Shown piece after piece: positions 1 through 5,492 of a stretch of 7,158 nucleotides of DNA. Positions within the stretch are counted from its first letter, which is position 1. Every line of letters begins with the position of its first letter. A program made the translations under genes and the position numbers. The notes below the pieces were generated by a model that was not told the DNA's origin, made no database searches, and saw only the letters and a program-made list of their open reading frames with translations. The stretch comes from Comamonadaceae bacterium (GTDB lineage Bacteria > Pseudomonadota > Gammaproteobacteria > Burkholderiales > Burkholderiaceae_C): positions 1 to 7,158 of the forward strand of contig CANGMW010000133.1 of assembly GCA_947454695.1 (NCBI GenBank), given 5' to 3'.

Positions 1-42
1 CGCAAGTGAAAGAGTTAAGCAAATGTGAATTCAAAGAAATTC

Positions 43-62
43 GTGAAATTGTTCCATTTCAC
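43..62. repeat. Perfect 7-bp inverted repeat in non-coding DNA
   Basis: The arms are GTGAAAT (43-49) and ATTTCAC (56-62), separated by the 6-nt loop TGTTCC. A further AATT/AATT pair (38-41 with 63-66) extends the dyad if C42 is bulged. No T-run follows on either strand, so a terminator is unlikely. It could be an operator for a gene left of the window or a small hairpin, and no function can be assigned from the sequence alone. Confidence 0.4.
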
Positions 63-271
63 AATTGCACTGAGCGGCATTTATGCTGATTTACGAATGC
101 TTGAGCGGAGCAAGGAAACAACACCTGGCGCACCGGCGCATTCCTTCCTCACCTCCACCACCTGGAATACTTGGCACAGTGCTGACAGGAGTTCCTCTTC
201 TCTGACTCGCCACGGACTGTCACGCCATGGAGGCCTGACCAATTGATGGCGCCTTTTTCAATAGGGCAAAG

Positions 272-290
272 AACACGCAAGCTTCGTGTT
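272..290. repeat. Near-perfect inverted repeat centred on AAGCTT
   Basis: AACACG (272-277) pairs with CGTGTT (285-290). With C278 bulged, AAG and CTT (279-284) continue the symmetry, giving 9 paired positions and no true loop as a hairpin. This suits a protein-binding dyad better than an RNA stem. It lies in the non-coding DNA left of the regulator gene's terminator, and its purpose is unknown. Confidence 0.3.
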
Positions 291-298
291 GAATTCTC

Positions 299-326
299 AA
301 AATTAATGGGGTGGGTTTGCCCCCCC
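299..326 (-). terminator. Probable intrinsic terminator of the LysR gene
   Basis: Read on the minus strand, about 30 nt after the regulator's stop codon, a run of seven G (326-320) pairs with CCC-A-CCCC (315-308) across a CAAA tetraloop with one bulged base. It is followed directly by ATTAATTTT (307-299). A GC-rich stem followed by a T-rich tract in the correct direction fits Rho-independent termination, although the tract is interrupted by A residues. Confidence 0.5.
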
Positions 327-355
327 GAAGTACGGAGTCGCTTGCGGCAAGATCC

Positions 356-1291
356 TCACACTGGCCGCTCGGCATGCAGCGCCTTGCCTTCAGAAAACCG
401 GCGGCCAATGAAGTTTCTCAACCACTGGTGGCCGGGGTCGCGGTGCAAGCGGCCGTGCCAGAACTGGTGGATGGCGCTGTCGTCCAACTTGATTGGCAGG
501 TCGCGCTGGACCAAGGCAAAAGGACGCAGCACCCGCTCAGCAAATCGCTCGGGCACCGTGGCCACCAAGTCTGACTGTCGCAATACCTCGCCCAGGGCTA
601 CATAGTGCGGCATGGTCAGGCGCACCTGGCGGCGTAAGTGCTTTTTCTCCATGGCCACATCCACCCGGCCGTGGCCCGTGCCTTCGGCCACCACCCGCAC
701 ATGCTCGGCCTGCGCGAAAGAGGTCAGGTTGAGTTTGTTTTTGCCCGCCAGCGGATGGCCCTTGCGCATCAGGCACACATATTTCTGCCGGAACAGCGCC
801 TGCTGAAAGAAGCCAGCCTGCAACTGAGGCAAAAGGCCCAAAGCCAGGTCAATCCGGCCCGCGCTCATGTTTTCCTTCAGGGCCACCTGCGCCACCGGGG
901 CGACTTGCAAGGTGACACCGGGGGCTGCTCGCCCCAACTCTTCCACCAATACCGGCAGGAAATACATCTCGCCCACATCGGTCATGGCGATGGTGAAACT
1001 GCGCACGCTGGTGGCCGGCTCGAACGCGGCACGTACATGCAAGGCCTGCTGAAGACCATCCAGCGCCTGCGCCACCGGTTCGGACAGCTGCAAGGCATAG
1101 GGCGTGGGCACCATGCCCCCTTGGGTGCGCAGAAACAACCCATCACCCAGGCTGCTGCGCAAGCGTCCTAATGCGCTGCTAACGGACGGCTGGCTCATAC
1201 CCAGAACACGGGCTACCGCCGACACATTCTGGTGGAGCAGCAAATGGTGAAAAACCACCAGCAGATTCAGATCAAGTTTGGTGATGTCCAT
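356..1291 (-). CDS. nagR: NahR/NagR/DntR-type LysR family transcriptional regulator
   Basis: This 311-aa LysR-type regulator probably activates the divergent oxygenase operon in response to an aromatic acid such as salicylate. The N-terminal winged helix-turn-helix spans about residues 5-63 (recognition region NVSAVARVLGMSQPSVSSAL, 22-41). The remainder is the periplasmic-binding-like effector domain. The stretches MTDVGEMYF (103-111), LGLLPQLQAGFFQ (151-163), TGHGRVD (205-211) and TVPERF (245-250) match NahR/NagR/DntR as I recall them. Pocket residues equivalent to DntR Tyr110, His206 and Arg248 appear conserved as Tyr110, His207 and Arg249. The position of DntR His169/NahR Asn169 is Gln169. 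I chose the ATG at 1291 because NahR-family proteins begin a few residues before DLNLLVVF. A GTG two codons upstream (1297) is possible, and neither start has a clear ribosome binding site. Length fits the family. The symbol is by resemblance; the true inducer is unproven. Confidence 0.88.
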   Translation of the reverse strand: MDITKLDLNLLVVFHHLLLHQNVSAVARVLGMSQPSVSSALGRLRSSLGDGLFLRTQGGMVPTPYALQLSEPVAQALDGLQQALHVRAAFEPATSVRSFTIAMTDVGEMYFLPVLVEELGRAAPGVTLQVAPVAQVALKENMSAGRIDLALGLLPQLQAGFFQQALFRQKYVCLMRKGHPLAGKNKLNLTSFAQAEHVRVVAEGTGHGRVDVAMEKKHLRRQVRLTMPHYVALGEVLRQSDLVATVPERFAERVLRPFALVQRDLPIKLDDSAIHQFWHGRLHRDPGHQWLRNFIGRRFSEGKALHAERPV

Positions 1292-1306
1292 AGTCACATG
1301 CGCTTA

Positions 1307-1327
1307 ATTATTTGATTTTCAAATAAT
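1307..1327. promoter_or_regulatory. Perfect 9-bp dyad, candidate LysR binding site 1
   Basis: ATTATTTGA (1307-1315) and TCAAATAAT (1319-1327) are exact reverse complements around a TTT spacer. T1311 and A1323 give the LysR T-N11-A pattern. The site lies between the divergent regulator and nagG genes, and its centre is 17.5 bp from the centre of the neighbouring dyad (1326-1343), with which it shares two bases. Its position relative to a possible nagG start near 1382 would be about -65, typical of a LysR recognition site, but that promoter is tentative. It could also serve autorepression of the regulator. Confidence 0.6.
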
Positions 1328-1343
1328 AATTATCGCTAATTAT
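1326..1343. promoter_or_regulatory. NahR/NagR-like box, candidate LysR binding site 2
   Basis: ATAATTA (1326-1332) and TAATTAT (1337-1343) are perfect arms around TCGC, with T1327-N11-A1339. The inner 15 bases (1329-1343) read ATTATCGCT-AA-TTAT. I recall the NahR/NagR consensus as ATTCACGCT-N2-TGAT, and 10 of its 13 defined positions agree. This fits the NahR-type protein encoded next door. Binding is inferred, not shown. Confidence 0.65.
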
Positions 1344-1347
1344 CAAT

Positions 1348-1375
1348 TTACCAAATCACCGGTTCGCGGGATGAT
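1348..1375 (+). promoter_or_regulatory. Tentative nagG promoter (-35/-10)
   Basis: TTACCA (1348-1353) and GATGAT (1370-1375), 16 bp apart, each match 4 of 6 sigma-70 consensus positions. A weak promoter is expected for a LysR-activated operon. If correct, the transcript starts near 1382, downstream of the ATG at 1371, which supports translation from 1404. Other pairings are possible in this AT-rich stretch. Confidence 0.25.
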
Positions 1376-1393
1376 TCAGGTCAAGCCAGCATC

Positions 1394-1398
1394 AGGAG
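1394..1398 (+). promoter_or_regulatory. Ribosome binding site fixing the nagG start
   Basis: AGGAG lies 5 nt before the ATG at 1404. The in-frame ATG at 1371 has no comparable site and would add 11 residues (MIQVKPASGDF) that are unlike the family's usual N-terminus. Confidence 0.75.
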
Positions 1399-1403
1399 AC
1401 TTC

Positions 1404-2657
1404 ATGCAAGAGCATCCCATTCAATGGGAGCGTGCGGATACCAGCCGCATCCCCTTTTCCGTTTACACCAACCGCGATAACCACCAGAAAGAACTCGAGC
1501 GCTTTTTCTACCAAGCGCACTGGTCCTATGTTGGCCTAGAAGCCGAAATCCCTAAGCCCGGCGACTTCAAGCGCACGGTGATCGGGGAGCGCTCGGTCGT
1601 GTTGACGCGAAGCCTGGATGGGCAGATCCATGTGGTGGAAAACGTCTGTGCGCACCGGGGCATGGCGTTTTGCCGCGAGCGGCACGGCAACCAAAAAGAG
1701 CTGGTCTGCCCCTACCACCAGTGGAGTTACGCGCTGGACGGCAAGCTGCAAGGCGTGCCGTTTCGGCGCGGCGTGCGCCAGGACGGCGTGGTCAAGGGCG
1801 GCATGCCCGCTGACTTTGATCCCAAAGACCATGGCCTCAAAGCCTTGAAAGTCGCCAGCCGCGGGGGCGTGATCTTCGCGTCCTTCGATCATGAAGTGGA
1901 ATCACTGGAAGACTTCATGGGGCCCACCATCCTGAAGTACTTCGACCGCCTGTTCAATGGCCGCAAGCTCACGCTGCTGGGCTACAACCGTCAGCGCATT
2001 CCGGGCAACTGGAAGCTCATGCAGGAAAACATCAAAGACCCCTACCATCCCGGCCTCTTGCACACCTGGTTTGTGACCTTTGGCCTCTGGCGGGCCGACA
2101 ACAAATCGGAGTTGCGCATGGACAAGCACCACCGCCATGCGGCCATGATCTCCACACGCGGCACGGCCGGCCAAGCCAGCGGTGACACCGCGCAGGTGAC
2201 GCAGGTAGGCAGCTTCAAGGAGAGCATGCAACTCAACGACCCGAGCTTTCTGGACATCGTGCCCGAGCCGTGGTGGGAAGGCCCCACCGCCGTGATGATG
2301 ACGCTCTTTCCCAGTGTGATCTTCCAACAGCAGGTCAACAGCGTGTCCACCCGCCACATTCAGCCCGACGGGCATGGTGCGTTTGATTTTGTCTGGACGC
2401 ATTTCGGCTTTGAAGACGACACGCCGGAGATGACGCAGCGCCGCCTGCGACAGGCCAATCTGTTCGGGCCCGCCGGCTTTGTGTCGGCTGATGACGGCGA
2501 GGTGATCGAGTTTTCGCAAACAGCCTTCGAGAGCAAACCGGGTCACCGCACGCTGGCCGAGCTCGGCGGGCGCGAGGTGGGCGAGACCGATCACATGGTC
2601 ACCGAGACGCTCATCCGGGGCATGTACGCCTACTGGCGCCAAGTGATGGAGGCTTGA
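1404..2657 (+). CDS. nagG: Salicylate 5-hydroxylase-like Rieske oxygenase, large (alpha) subunit
   Basis: This 417-aa cytoplasmic catalytic subunit of a Rieske non-heme iron oxygenase would use O2 and electrons from a ferredoxin to hydroxylate an aromatic acid. The best guess is salicylate to gentisate. The Rieske [2Fe-2S] ligands are Cys82, His84 (CAHRG), Cys102 and His105 (CPYHQW). The mononuclear iron site shows Asp212-x2-His215-x4-His220 (DPYHPGLLH), with the third ligand in ADDGE (Asp363 or Asp364). Asp212 is the expected electron-transfer bridge to the neighbouring Rieske centre. The sequence closely follows NagG as I recall it across its length, including YVGLEAEIP, RRQRIPGNWKLMQENIKDPYH-type and FGPAGFVSADDGEVIE-type stretches, and length fits. 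It heads an operon with nagH and a ferredoxin gene. Related enzymes act on anthranilate or substituted salicylates, so the substrate is a strong inference only. Confidence 0.9.
   Translation: MQEHPIQWERADTSRIPFSVYTNRDNHQKELERFFYQAHWSYVGLEAEIPKPGDFKRTVIGERSVVLTRSLDGQIHVVENVCAHRGMAFCRERHGNQKELVCPYHQWSYALDGKLQGVPFRRGVRQDGVVKGGMPADFDPKDHGLKALKVASRGGVIFASFDHEVESLEDFMGPTILKYFDRLFNGRKLTLLGYNRQRIPGNWKLMQENIKDPYHPGLLHTWFVTFGLWRADNKSELRMDKHHRHAAMISTRGTAGQASGDTAQVTQVGSFKESMQLNDPSFLDIVPEPWWEGPTAVMMTLFPSVIFQQQVNSVSTRHIQPDGHGAFDFVWTHFGFEDDTPEMTQRRLRQANLFGPAGFVSADDGEVIEFSQTAFESKPGHRTLAELGGREVGETDHMVTETLIRGMYAYWRQVMEA
2648..2652 (+). promoter_or_regulatory. Ribosome binding site fixing the nagH start
   Basis: GGAGG inside the last codons of nagG stands 7 nt before the ATG at 2660. 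It favours that ATG over the in-frame TTG at 2654, which overlaps the nagG stop codon and is too close to this site. Confidence 0.7.
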
Positions 2658-2659
2658 TC

Positions 2660-3133
2660 ATGGTCGATATGCCAACCTGGATGGCCTTGCAAACGCTGTA
2701 TGCCGATTACGCCGCTGCGGTGGACAGCGGCCAGTGGGACTTGTGGCCCGAGTTCTTCACCGACCCCTGTGTGTACAAACTGGTGCCGCGCGAAAACCAT
2801 GAGCGCGGCCTACCCCTGGCCACCTTGGCCTTCACCAGCCAAGGCATGCTGAAGGACCGGGTGTACGGCATCTCGCAAACCATCTACCACGACCCCTACT
2901 ACCAACGCCATGTGGTGGGCGCAGCCATCGTGCGCCGGGTGGAGGACGGGCGCATCCACAGCGAGGCCAATTACGCGGTGTTTCGCACCAAGTACGACAA
3001 AGAAAGCACCGTCTTTAATGTCGGGCGCTACATCGACACCGTGGTGCCAACGCCAAACGGCCTGAAATTCGCCGAACGCCTGTGCGTGTACGACAGCGAG
3101 ATGATTCCCAACTCCATCATTTACCCCATCTGA
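2660..3133 (+). CDS. nagH: Salicylate 5-hydroxylase-like small (beta) subunit
   Basis: This 157-aa beta subunit of the ring-hydroxylating oxygenase has the SnoaL/NTF2-like cone fold of this family. It contains no cofactor and supports the alpha subunits in an alpha3-beta3 complex. The N-terminal MALQTLYADYAAAVDSGQWD (8-27) and the following FFTDPCVYKLVPREN (33-47), together with the C-terminal ending SEMIPNSIIYPI, match NagH as I recall it. The gene starts 2 nt after the nagG stop codon with its Shine-Dalgarno inside nagG, so translation is probably coupled and stoichiometric. The close match to NagH supports a salicylate 5-hydroxylase over a naphthalene dioxygenase, whose beta subunits are longer (about 190 aa). 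Confidence 0.88.
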   Translation: MVDMPTWMALQTLYADYAAAVDSGQWDLWPEFFTDPCVYKLVPRENHERGLPLATLAFTSQGMLKDRVYGISQTIYHDPYYQRHVVGAAIVRRVEDGRIHSEANYAVFRTKYDKESTVFNVGRYIDTVVPTPNGLKFAERLCVYDSEMIPNSIIYPI

Positions 3134-3135
3134 CC

Positions 3136-3450
3136 ATGAGCATCTGGACCGACGTAGCCGCCGAGGCCGATTTGTTTGAAGGCGCGGGCATCGCCGTGGC
3201 GCCGCAAGGGCAGGACATTGCCGTCTTCAAAATTGAAGAGGGCATCTTCGCCATCAACAACCTGTGCAGCCACGGCAACGCCCGATTGTGCGAAGGCTTC
3301 ATGGAGGGCGCGCTGGTGGAATGCCCGTTCCACCAGGCCTTGTTCGATGTGCGCGACGGCACGGTGAGTTGCGGCCCGGCCACCGAGCCGGTCAAGTCCT
3401 GGCCGGTCAAGGTGGAGAACGGGCGGGTGTTTCTGGATTTGGGGGCGTGA
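3136..3450 (+). CDS. nagAb: Rieske [2Fe-2S] ferredoxin of the oxygenase system (NagAb-like)
   Basis: This 104-aa soluble ferredoxin would carry single electrons from an NAD(P)H-dependent reductase to the NagG Rieske centre. The cluster ligands are Cys44 and His46 (CSHG) and Cys63 and His66 (CPFH), within the typical spacing of naphthalene-dioxygenase-type ferredoxins. Length equals the usual 104 aa or so. The C-terminal beta-rich part (GTVSCGPATEPVKSWPVKVE, 75-94) is also typical. The start codon is 2 nt beyond the nagH stop with no evident Shine-Dalgarno, which suggests termination-reinitiation coupling. The order G-H-Ab is that of the nag operon of Ralstonia U2, where Ab also serves naphthalene dioxygenase. 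Here no naphthalene dioxygenase genes follow and no reductase gene is adjacent, so its electron donor is encoded elsewhere. Confidence 0.88.
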   Translation: MSIWTDVAAEADLFEGAGIAVAPQGQDIAVFKIEEGIFAINNLCSHGNARLCEGFMEGALVECPFHQALFDVRDGTVSCGPATEPVKSWPVKVENGRVFLDLGA

Positions 3451-3464
3451 AGCGACATCGGTCA

Positions 3465-3507
3465 GGCCGGGGCCAAGCCCGACCCGGCCGCATCAAGTCT
3501 GTTTTTT
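3465..3507 (+). terminator. Possible terminator between the convergent oxygenase and arsenic operons
   Basis: GGCCGGG (3465-3471) and CCCGGCC (3483-3489) form a perfect 7-bp GC stem with an 11-nt loop. It is 14 nt after the ferredoxin stop codon and within the 42-bp gap between two converging genes. A run of six T (3502-3507) follows on the plus strand, but 12 nt past the stem and inside the 3' end of acr3, so this is not a textbook intrinsic terminator. No T-run follows on the minus strand. It may act in both directions with Rho or simply through the stem. Confidence 0.4.
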
Positions 3508-4518
3508 CGCGTACCAGCCTTGGGTGCGGTTGACCACGCGCACCACCAGCAACATCACCGGCACTTCAATCAACACACCCACCACCGTGGCCAGTGCCGC
3601 GCCGGAGTGAAAGCCGAACAGGCTGATGGCGGCGGCCACAGCCAATTCGAAGAAGTTCGATGCGCCGATCAGCGCGGACGGGCAAGCCACCGAATGCTTC
3701 TCCCCCAGCGCGCGGTTGAGCCAGTAGGCCAGCGCCGAATTGAAGAACACCTGAATCAGAATGGGGACAGCCAGCAAGGCAATCACCAGGGGCTGCTGGA
3801 TGATGGCTTCACCTTGAAATGCAAACAGCAGTACCAAGGTGGCCAGCAAAGCGGAGATCGACCAAGGGCCGATTTTCTCCATCGCCGCGTCAAACGCTGC
3901 ATGCCCCTTGGCCAGCAACACGCGGCGCAAGAGCTGCGCCAAGGCCACAGGAATGAGGATGTACAGCACCACCGACGTCACCAAGGTGGCCCAGGGCACC
4001 GTGATGGCCGAGATCCCCAGCAACAAACCCACGAGCGGCGCAAACGCAAACACCATGATGGTGTCGTTCAGCGCCACTTGCGAGAGCGTGAACAGCGGGT
4101 CGCCGTTGGTCAGACGGCTCCACACAAACACCATGGCGGTGCAAGGGGCGGCGGCCAGCAAAATCAGGCCCGCGATGTAGCTGTCGATCTGGTCAGGCGG
4201 CAACAAGGGTGCAAACCAATGGCGGATGAACAGCCAGCCCAGAAACGCCATGGAAAACGGCTTAACCAGCCAGTTCACGAACAGGGTGACACCAATGCCG
4301 CGCACATGCTGGCGGACTTCATGCAAAGCGCCAAAGTCCACCTTGATCAACATCGGAATGACCATGACCCAGATCAGCAGCCCCACCGGCAGGTTGACCT
4401 GGGCCACTTCCATGGCGCCGATGGCCTGAAAGACGTCGGGGAAAAATTGTCCCATTGCAATGCCAATGACGATGCACAAAGTCACCCAGACGGTGAGGTA
4501 ACGCTCAAAAATATTCAT
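3493..4518 (-). CDS. acr3: Arsenite efflux permease, Acr3 family
   Basis: This 341-aa inner-membrane transporter exports arsenite. About ten hydrophobic segments run from residue 8 to 328, as expected for Acr3 (BART superfamily). The conserved Cys126 in AAAPCTAMVFVWS and Glu318 in GVLIEVPVML correspond to the Cys129/Glu305-type residues shown to matter in other Acr3 permeases. The sequence is clearly not ArsB, which is longer (about 430 aa). I start at the ATG at 4518. It is 2 nt after the arsC stop, has AAGGA 6 nt upstream (4529-4525), and gives the usual length. The frame stays open to 4755 but that extension is arsC DNA read in another frame. It is the last gene of arsR-arsC-acr3, probably translationally coupled to arsC. 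Confidence 0.93.
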   Translation of the reverse strand: MNIFERYLTVWVTLCIVIGIAMGQFFPDVFQAIGAMEVAQVNLPVGLLIWVMVIPMLIKVDFGALHEVRQHVRGIGVTLFVNWLVKPFSMAFLGWLFIRHWFAPLLPPDQIDSYIAGLILLAAAPCTAMVFVWSRLTNGDPLFTLSQVALNDTIMVFAFAPLVGLLLGISAITVPWATLVTSVVLYILIPVALAQLLRRVLLAKGHAAFDAAMEKIGPWSISALLATLVLLFAFQGEAIIQQPLVIALLAVPILIQVFFNSALAYWLNRALGEKHSVACPSALIGASNFFELAVAAAISLFGFHSGAALATVVGVLIEVPVMLLVVRVVNRTQGWYAKKQT

Positions 4519-4520
4519 GG

Positions 4521-5027
4521 TCAGTCCTTGGCCAAATCGCGGGCGGTTTCTTGGATCGCTAACTTGTCGAGTTTGTTGGCAGACAAGTTCACAAAAATTT
4601 CCAAACGTCGGCCAATCAGATGCAAGGTGTTTCTGAAGGCTTCGCGTTTTTTGTCGTCCCCGCCAGATGCCTCGGAGGGGTCGGCATAGCCCCAGTGGGC
4701 GGTTGCGGGTTGGCCGGGCCAGTAGGGGCAGACCTCGCCGGCGGCGTTGTCGCACACCGTGATCACCAAATCCATGTGCGGCGCATCCGGCTTGGCAAAT
4801 TCATCCCAGCTTTTGCTGTGCAAACCAGTTGTCGCAATACCAGCTTTGGTCAAAGCTTCCAATGCCATGGGGTTGGGTTGTTGACCCTCTCGCGGGCTGC
4901 TCCCCGCAGAGTAAGCCTTGAAGCGGCCTTGGCCGACGTGGTTGAGCAAGGCTTCGGCCAGAATGCTGCGCGCCGAATTGTGGGTGCACAAAAACAAAAC
5001 GTTCAAAGGCTTCAGGTCTGAAGTCAT
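4521..5027 (-). CDS. arsC: Arsenate reductase, low-molecular-weight phosphatase-like
   Basis: This 168-aa cytoplasmic enzyme reduces arsenate to arsenite for export by Acr3. The fold is that of low-molecular-weight protein tyrosine phosphatases. The P-loop CTHNSAR (Cys14-x5-Arg20) is the arsenate-binding catalytic loop, Asp116 in YADPSEASG is the general acid, and Cys92 and Cys100 (CDNAAGEVC) are candidates for the disulfide cascade regenerated by thioredoxin or a glutathione/glutaredoxin system. Which reductant is used cannot be read from the sequence. The chosen ATG at 5027 has GGAGAG 6 nt upstream (5039-5034). The in-frame ATG at 5063 has no binding site and would add 12 residues unlike the family. 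The gene lies 47 nt after arsR and 2 nt before acr3 in the same operon. Confidence 0.92.
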   Translation of the reverse strand: MTSDLKPLNVLFLCTHNSARSILAEALLNHVGQGRFKAYSAGSSPREGQQPNPMALEALTKAGIATTGLHSKSWDEFAKPDAPHMDLVITVCDNAAGEVCPYWPGQPATAHWGYADPSEASGGDDKKREAFRNTLHLIGRRLEIFVNLSANKLDKLAIQETARDLAKD

Positions 5028-5074
5028 GGGGTTCTCTCCGTGTTCAACTTGAGGGGGGTGCATGATGTGGCGTG

Positions 5075-5401
5075 TCAGCAGGAAAAAGACAGCGCAGATG
5101 ATTCCAAACAGTCCTGCGCACCTTGGCAGCAGTTCTGCGTGAGGTAGGCGAGCACGCCGTTCATTTGTTCAAACGCCACGCGGTAAATCAGATGACGGCC
5201 ATTGCGTTCCTGGGTGATCAAGCCCGCGCCCATCAATTCTTTGAGGTGGAACGACAAGGTGGCGTTGGGATGGCCCAGGGTTTCGCTTAAAAGGCCAGGG
5301 CTTGCGCCTGCTTGACCAGCCAGCACCAGGCTACGGAACACTTGCAGGCGGCTGGGCTGTGCCAACGCACCCAATGCTTTGACAACTTGTTTTTCTTCCA
5401 T
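5075..5401 (-). CDS. arsR: ArsR/SmtB family arsenite-responsive repressor
   Basis: This 108-aa dimeric winged-helix repressor is released from DNA by arsenite. The helix-turn-helix covers about residues 34-58 (PGLLSETLGHPNATLSFHLKEL) and the beta-wing about 60-75 (GLITQERNGRHLIYRV). The classic ELCVC arsenite site of the plasmid R773 type is absent, and residues 26-40 contain no cysteine. Instead Cys91, Cys92 and Cys98 (CCQGAQDC) near the C-terminus reproduce the spacing of the Acidithiobacillus ferrooxidans ArsR site (Cys95, Cys96, Cys102), with an extra terminal Cys108. The start is the ATG at 5401, giving the family N-terminus MEEKQVVKALGALAQPSRL. The longer TTG-initiated frame from 5464 would translate the operator. 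GGAA sits only 2 nt before the ATG, so initiation is either weak or leaderless. First gene of the arsenic operon. Confidence 0.92.
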   Translation of the reverse strand: MEEKQVVKALGALAQPSRLQVFRSLVLAGQAGASPGLLSETLGHPNATLSFHLKELMGAGLITQERNGRHLIYRVAFEQMNGVLAYLTQNCCQGAQDCLESSALSFSC

Positions 5402-5423
5402 ATTTCCATAGTAATGGAAATAT
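5400..5423. promoter_or_regulatory. ArsR operator palindrome overlapping the arsR start codon
   Basis: ATATTTCCAT (5400-5409) and ATGGAAATAT (5414-5423) are perfect 10-bp arms with an AGTA spacer. The left arm includes two bases of the arsR start codon (5399-5401). A symmetric site of this size at the head of arsR is the expected target of autoregulation. TATATT (minus strand, 5424-5419) overlaps its right edge and could be the -10 element, which would place the RNA start near 5412 within the palindrome; no good -35 is visible. Binding is inferred from position and symmetry. Confidence 0.75.
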
Positions 5424-5492
5424 ATGACCGAATTGTGAAGGCGAATGGCCCACGTCCGCCCCAAACCCCGTCACTTGGCCATGTCCGGCAAT

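Larger units (their letters stand above)
1..355. other. Non-coding stretch downstream of the LysR regulator gene
   Basis: No convincing gene is present. The short open frames here (for example 25-246 plus and 220-408 minus) have no recognisable domain, no good ribosome binding site and low-complexity composition. The stretch is less GC-rich at its left end than the rest of the window. It holds two inverted repeats (43-62 and 272-290) and a probable terminator for the minus-strand regulator (299-326). I see no transposase remnant, tRNA or direct repeat. Confidence 0.6.

Noticed and set aside
25..246. 73-codon plus-strand frame at the left end
   Set aside because: It has no binding site or domain, has Ser/Thr-rich low-complexity sequence, and contains the 43-62 inverted repeat. 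It is probably chance.
1371..1403. N-terminal extension of nagG from the ATG at 1371
   Set aside because: There is no ribosome binding site, whereas AGGAG stands 5 nt before the ATG at 1404, and the extension is unlike NagG proteins.
1902..2642. Minus-strand open frame of 246 codons within nagG
   Set aside because: It is antisense to the well-supported oxygenase subunit and has no domain.
1404..3450. Naphthalene dioxygenase (nagAc/Ad, nahAc/Ad) as the identity of the oxygenase
   Set aside because: The alpha subunit (417 aa) and beta subunit (157 aa) are shorter than naphthalene dioxygenase subunits (about 449 and 194 aa), and the sequences follow NagG/NagH.
3520..4689. Long plus-strand open frame (389 codons) opposite acr3 and arsC
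   Set aside because: Its product is rich in His, Gln and Arg with no recognisable domain. It is the antisense shadow of acr3/arsC, which have clear motifs.
4519..4755. N-terminal extension of Acr3
   Set aside because: It reads arsC DNA in another frame as an Arg-rich hydrophilic stretch. The 4518 ATG has a good binding site and gives the family length.
5028..5063. Earlier ATG for arsC at 5063
   Set aside because: No Shine-Dalgarno precedes it, whereas the ATG at 5027 has GGAGAG at ideal spacing and fits the family N-terminus.
5402..5464. TTG-initiated extension of arsR
   Set aside because: It would translate the operator palindrome, lacks a binding site, and adds residues not seen in ArsR proteins.
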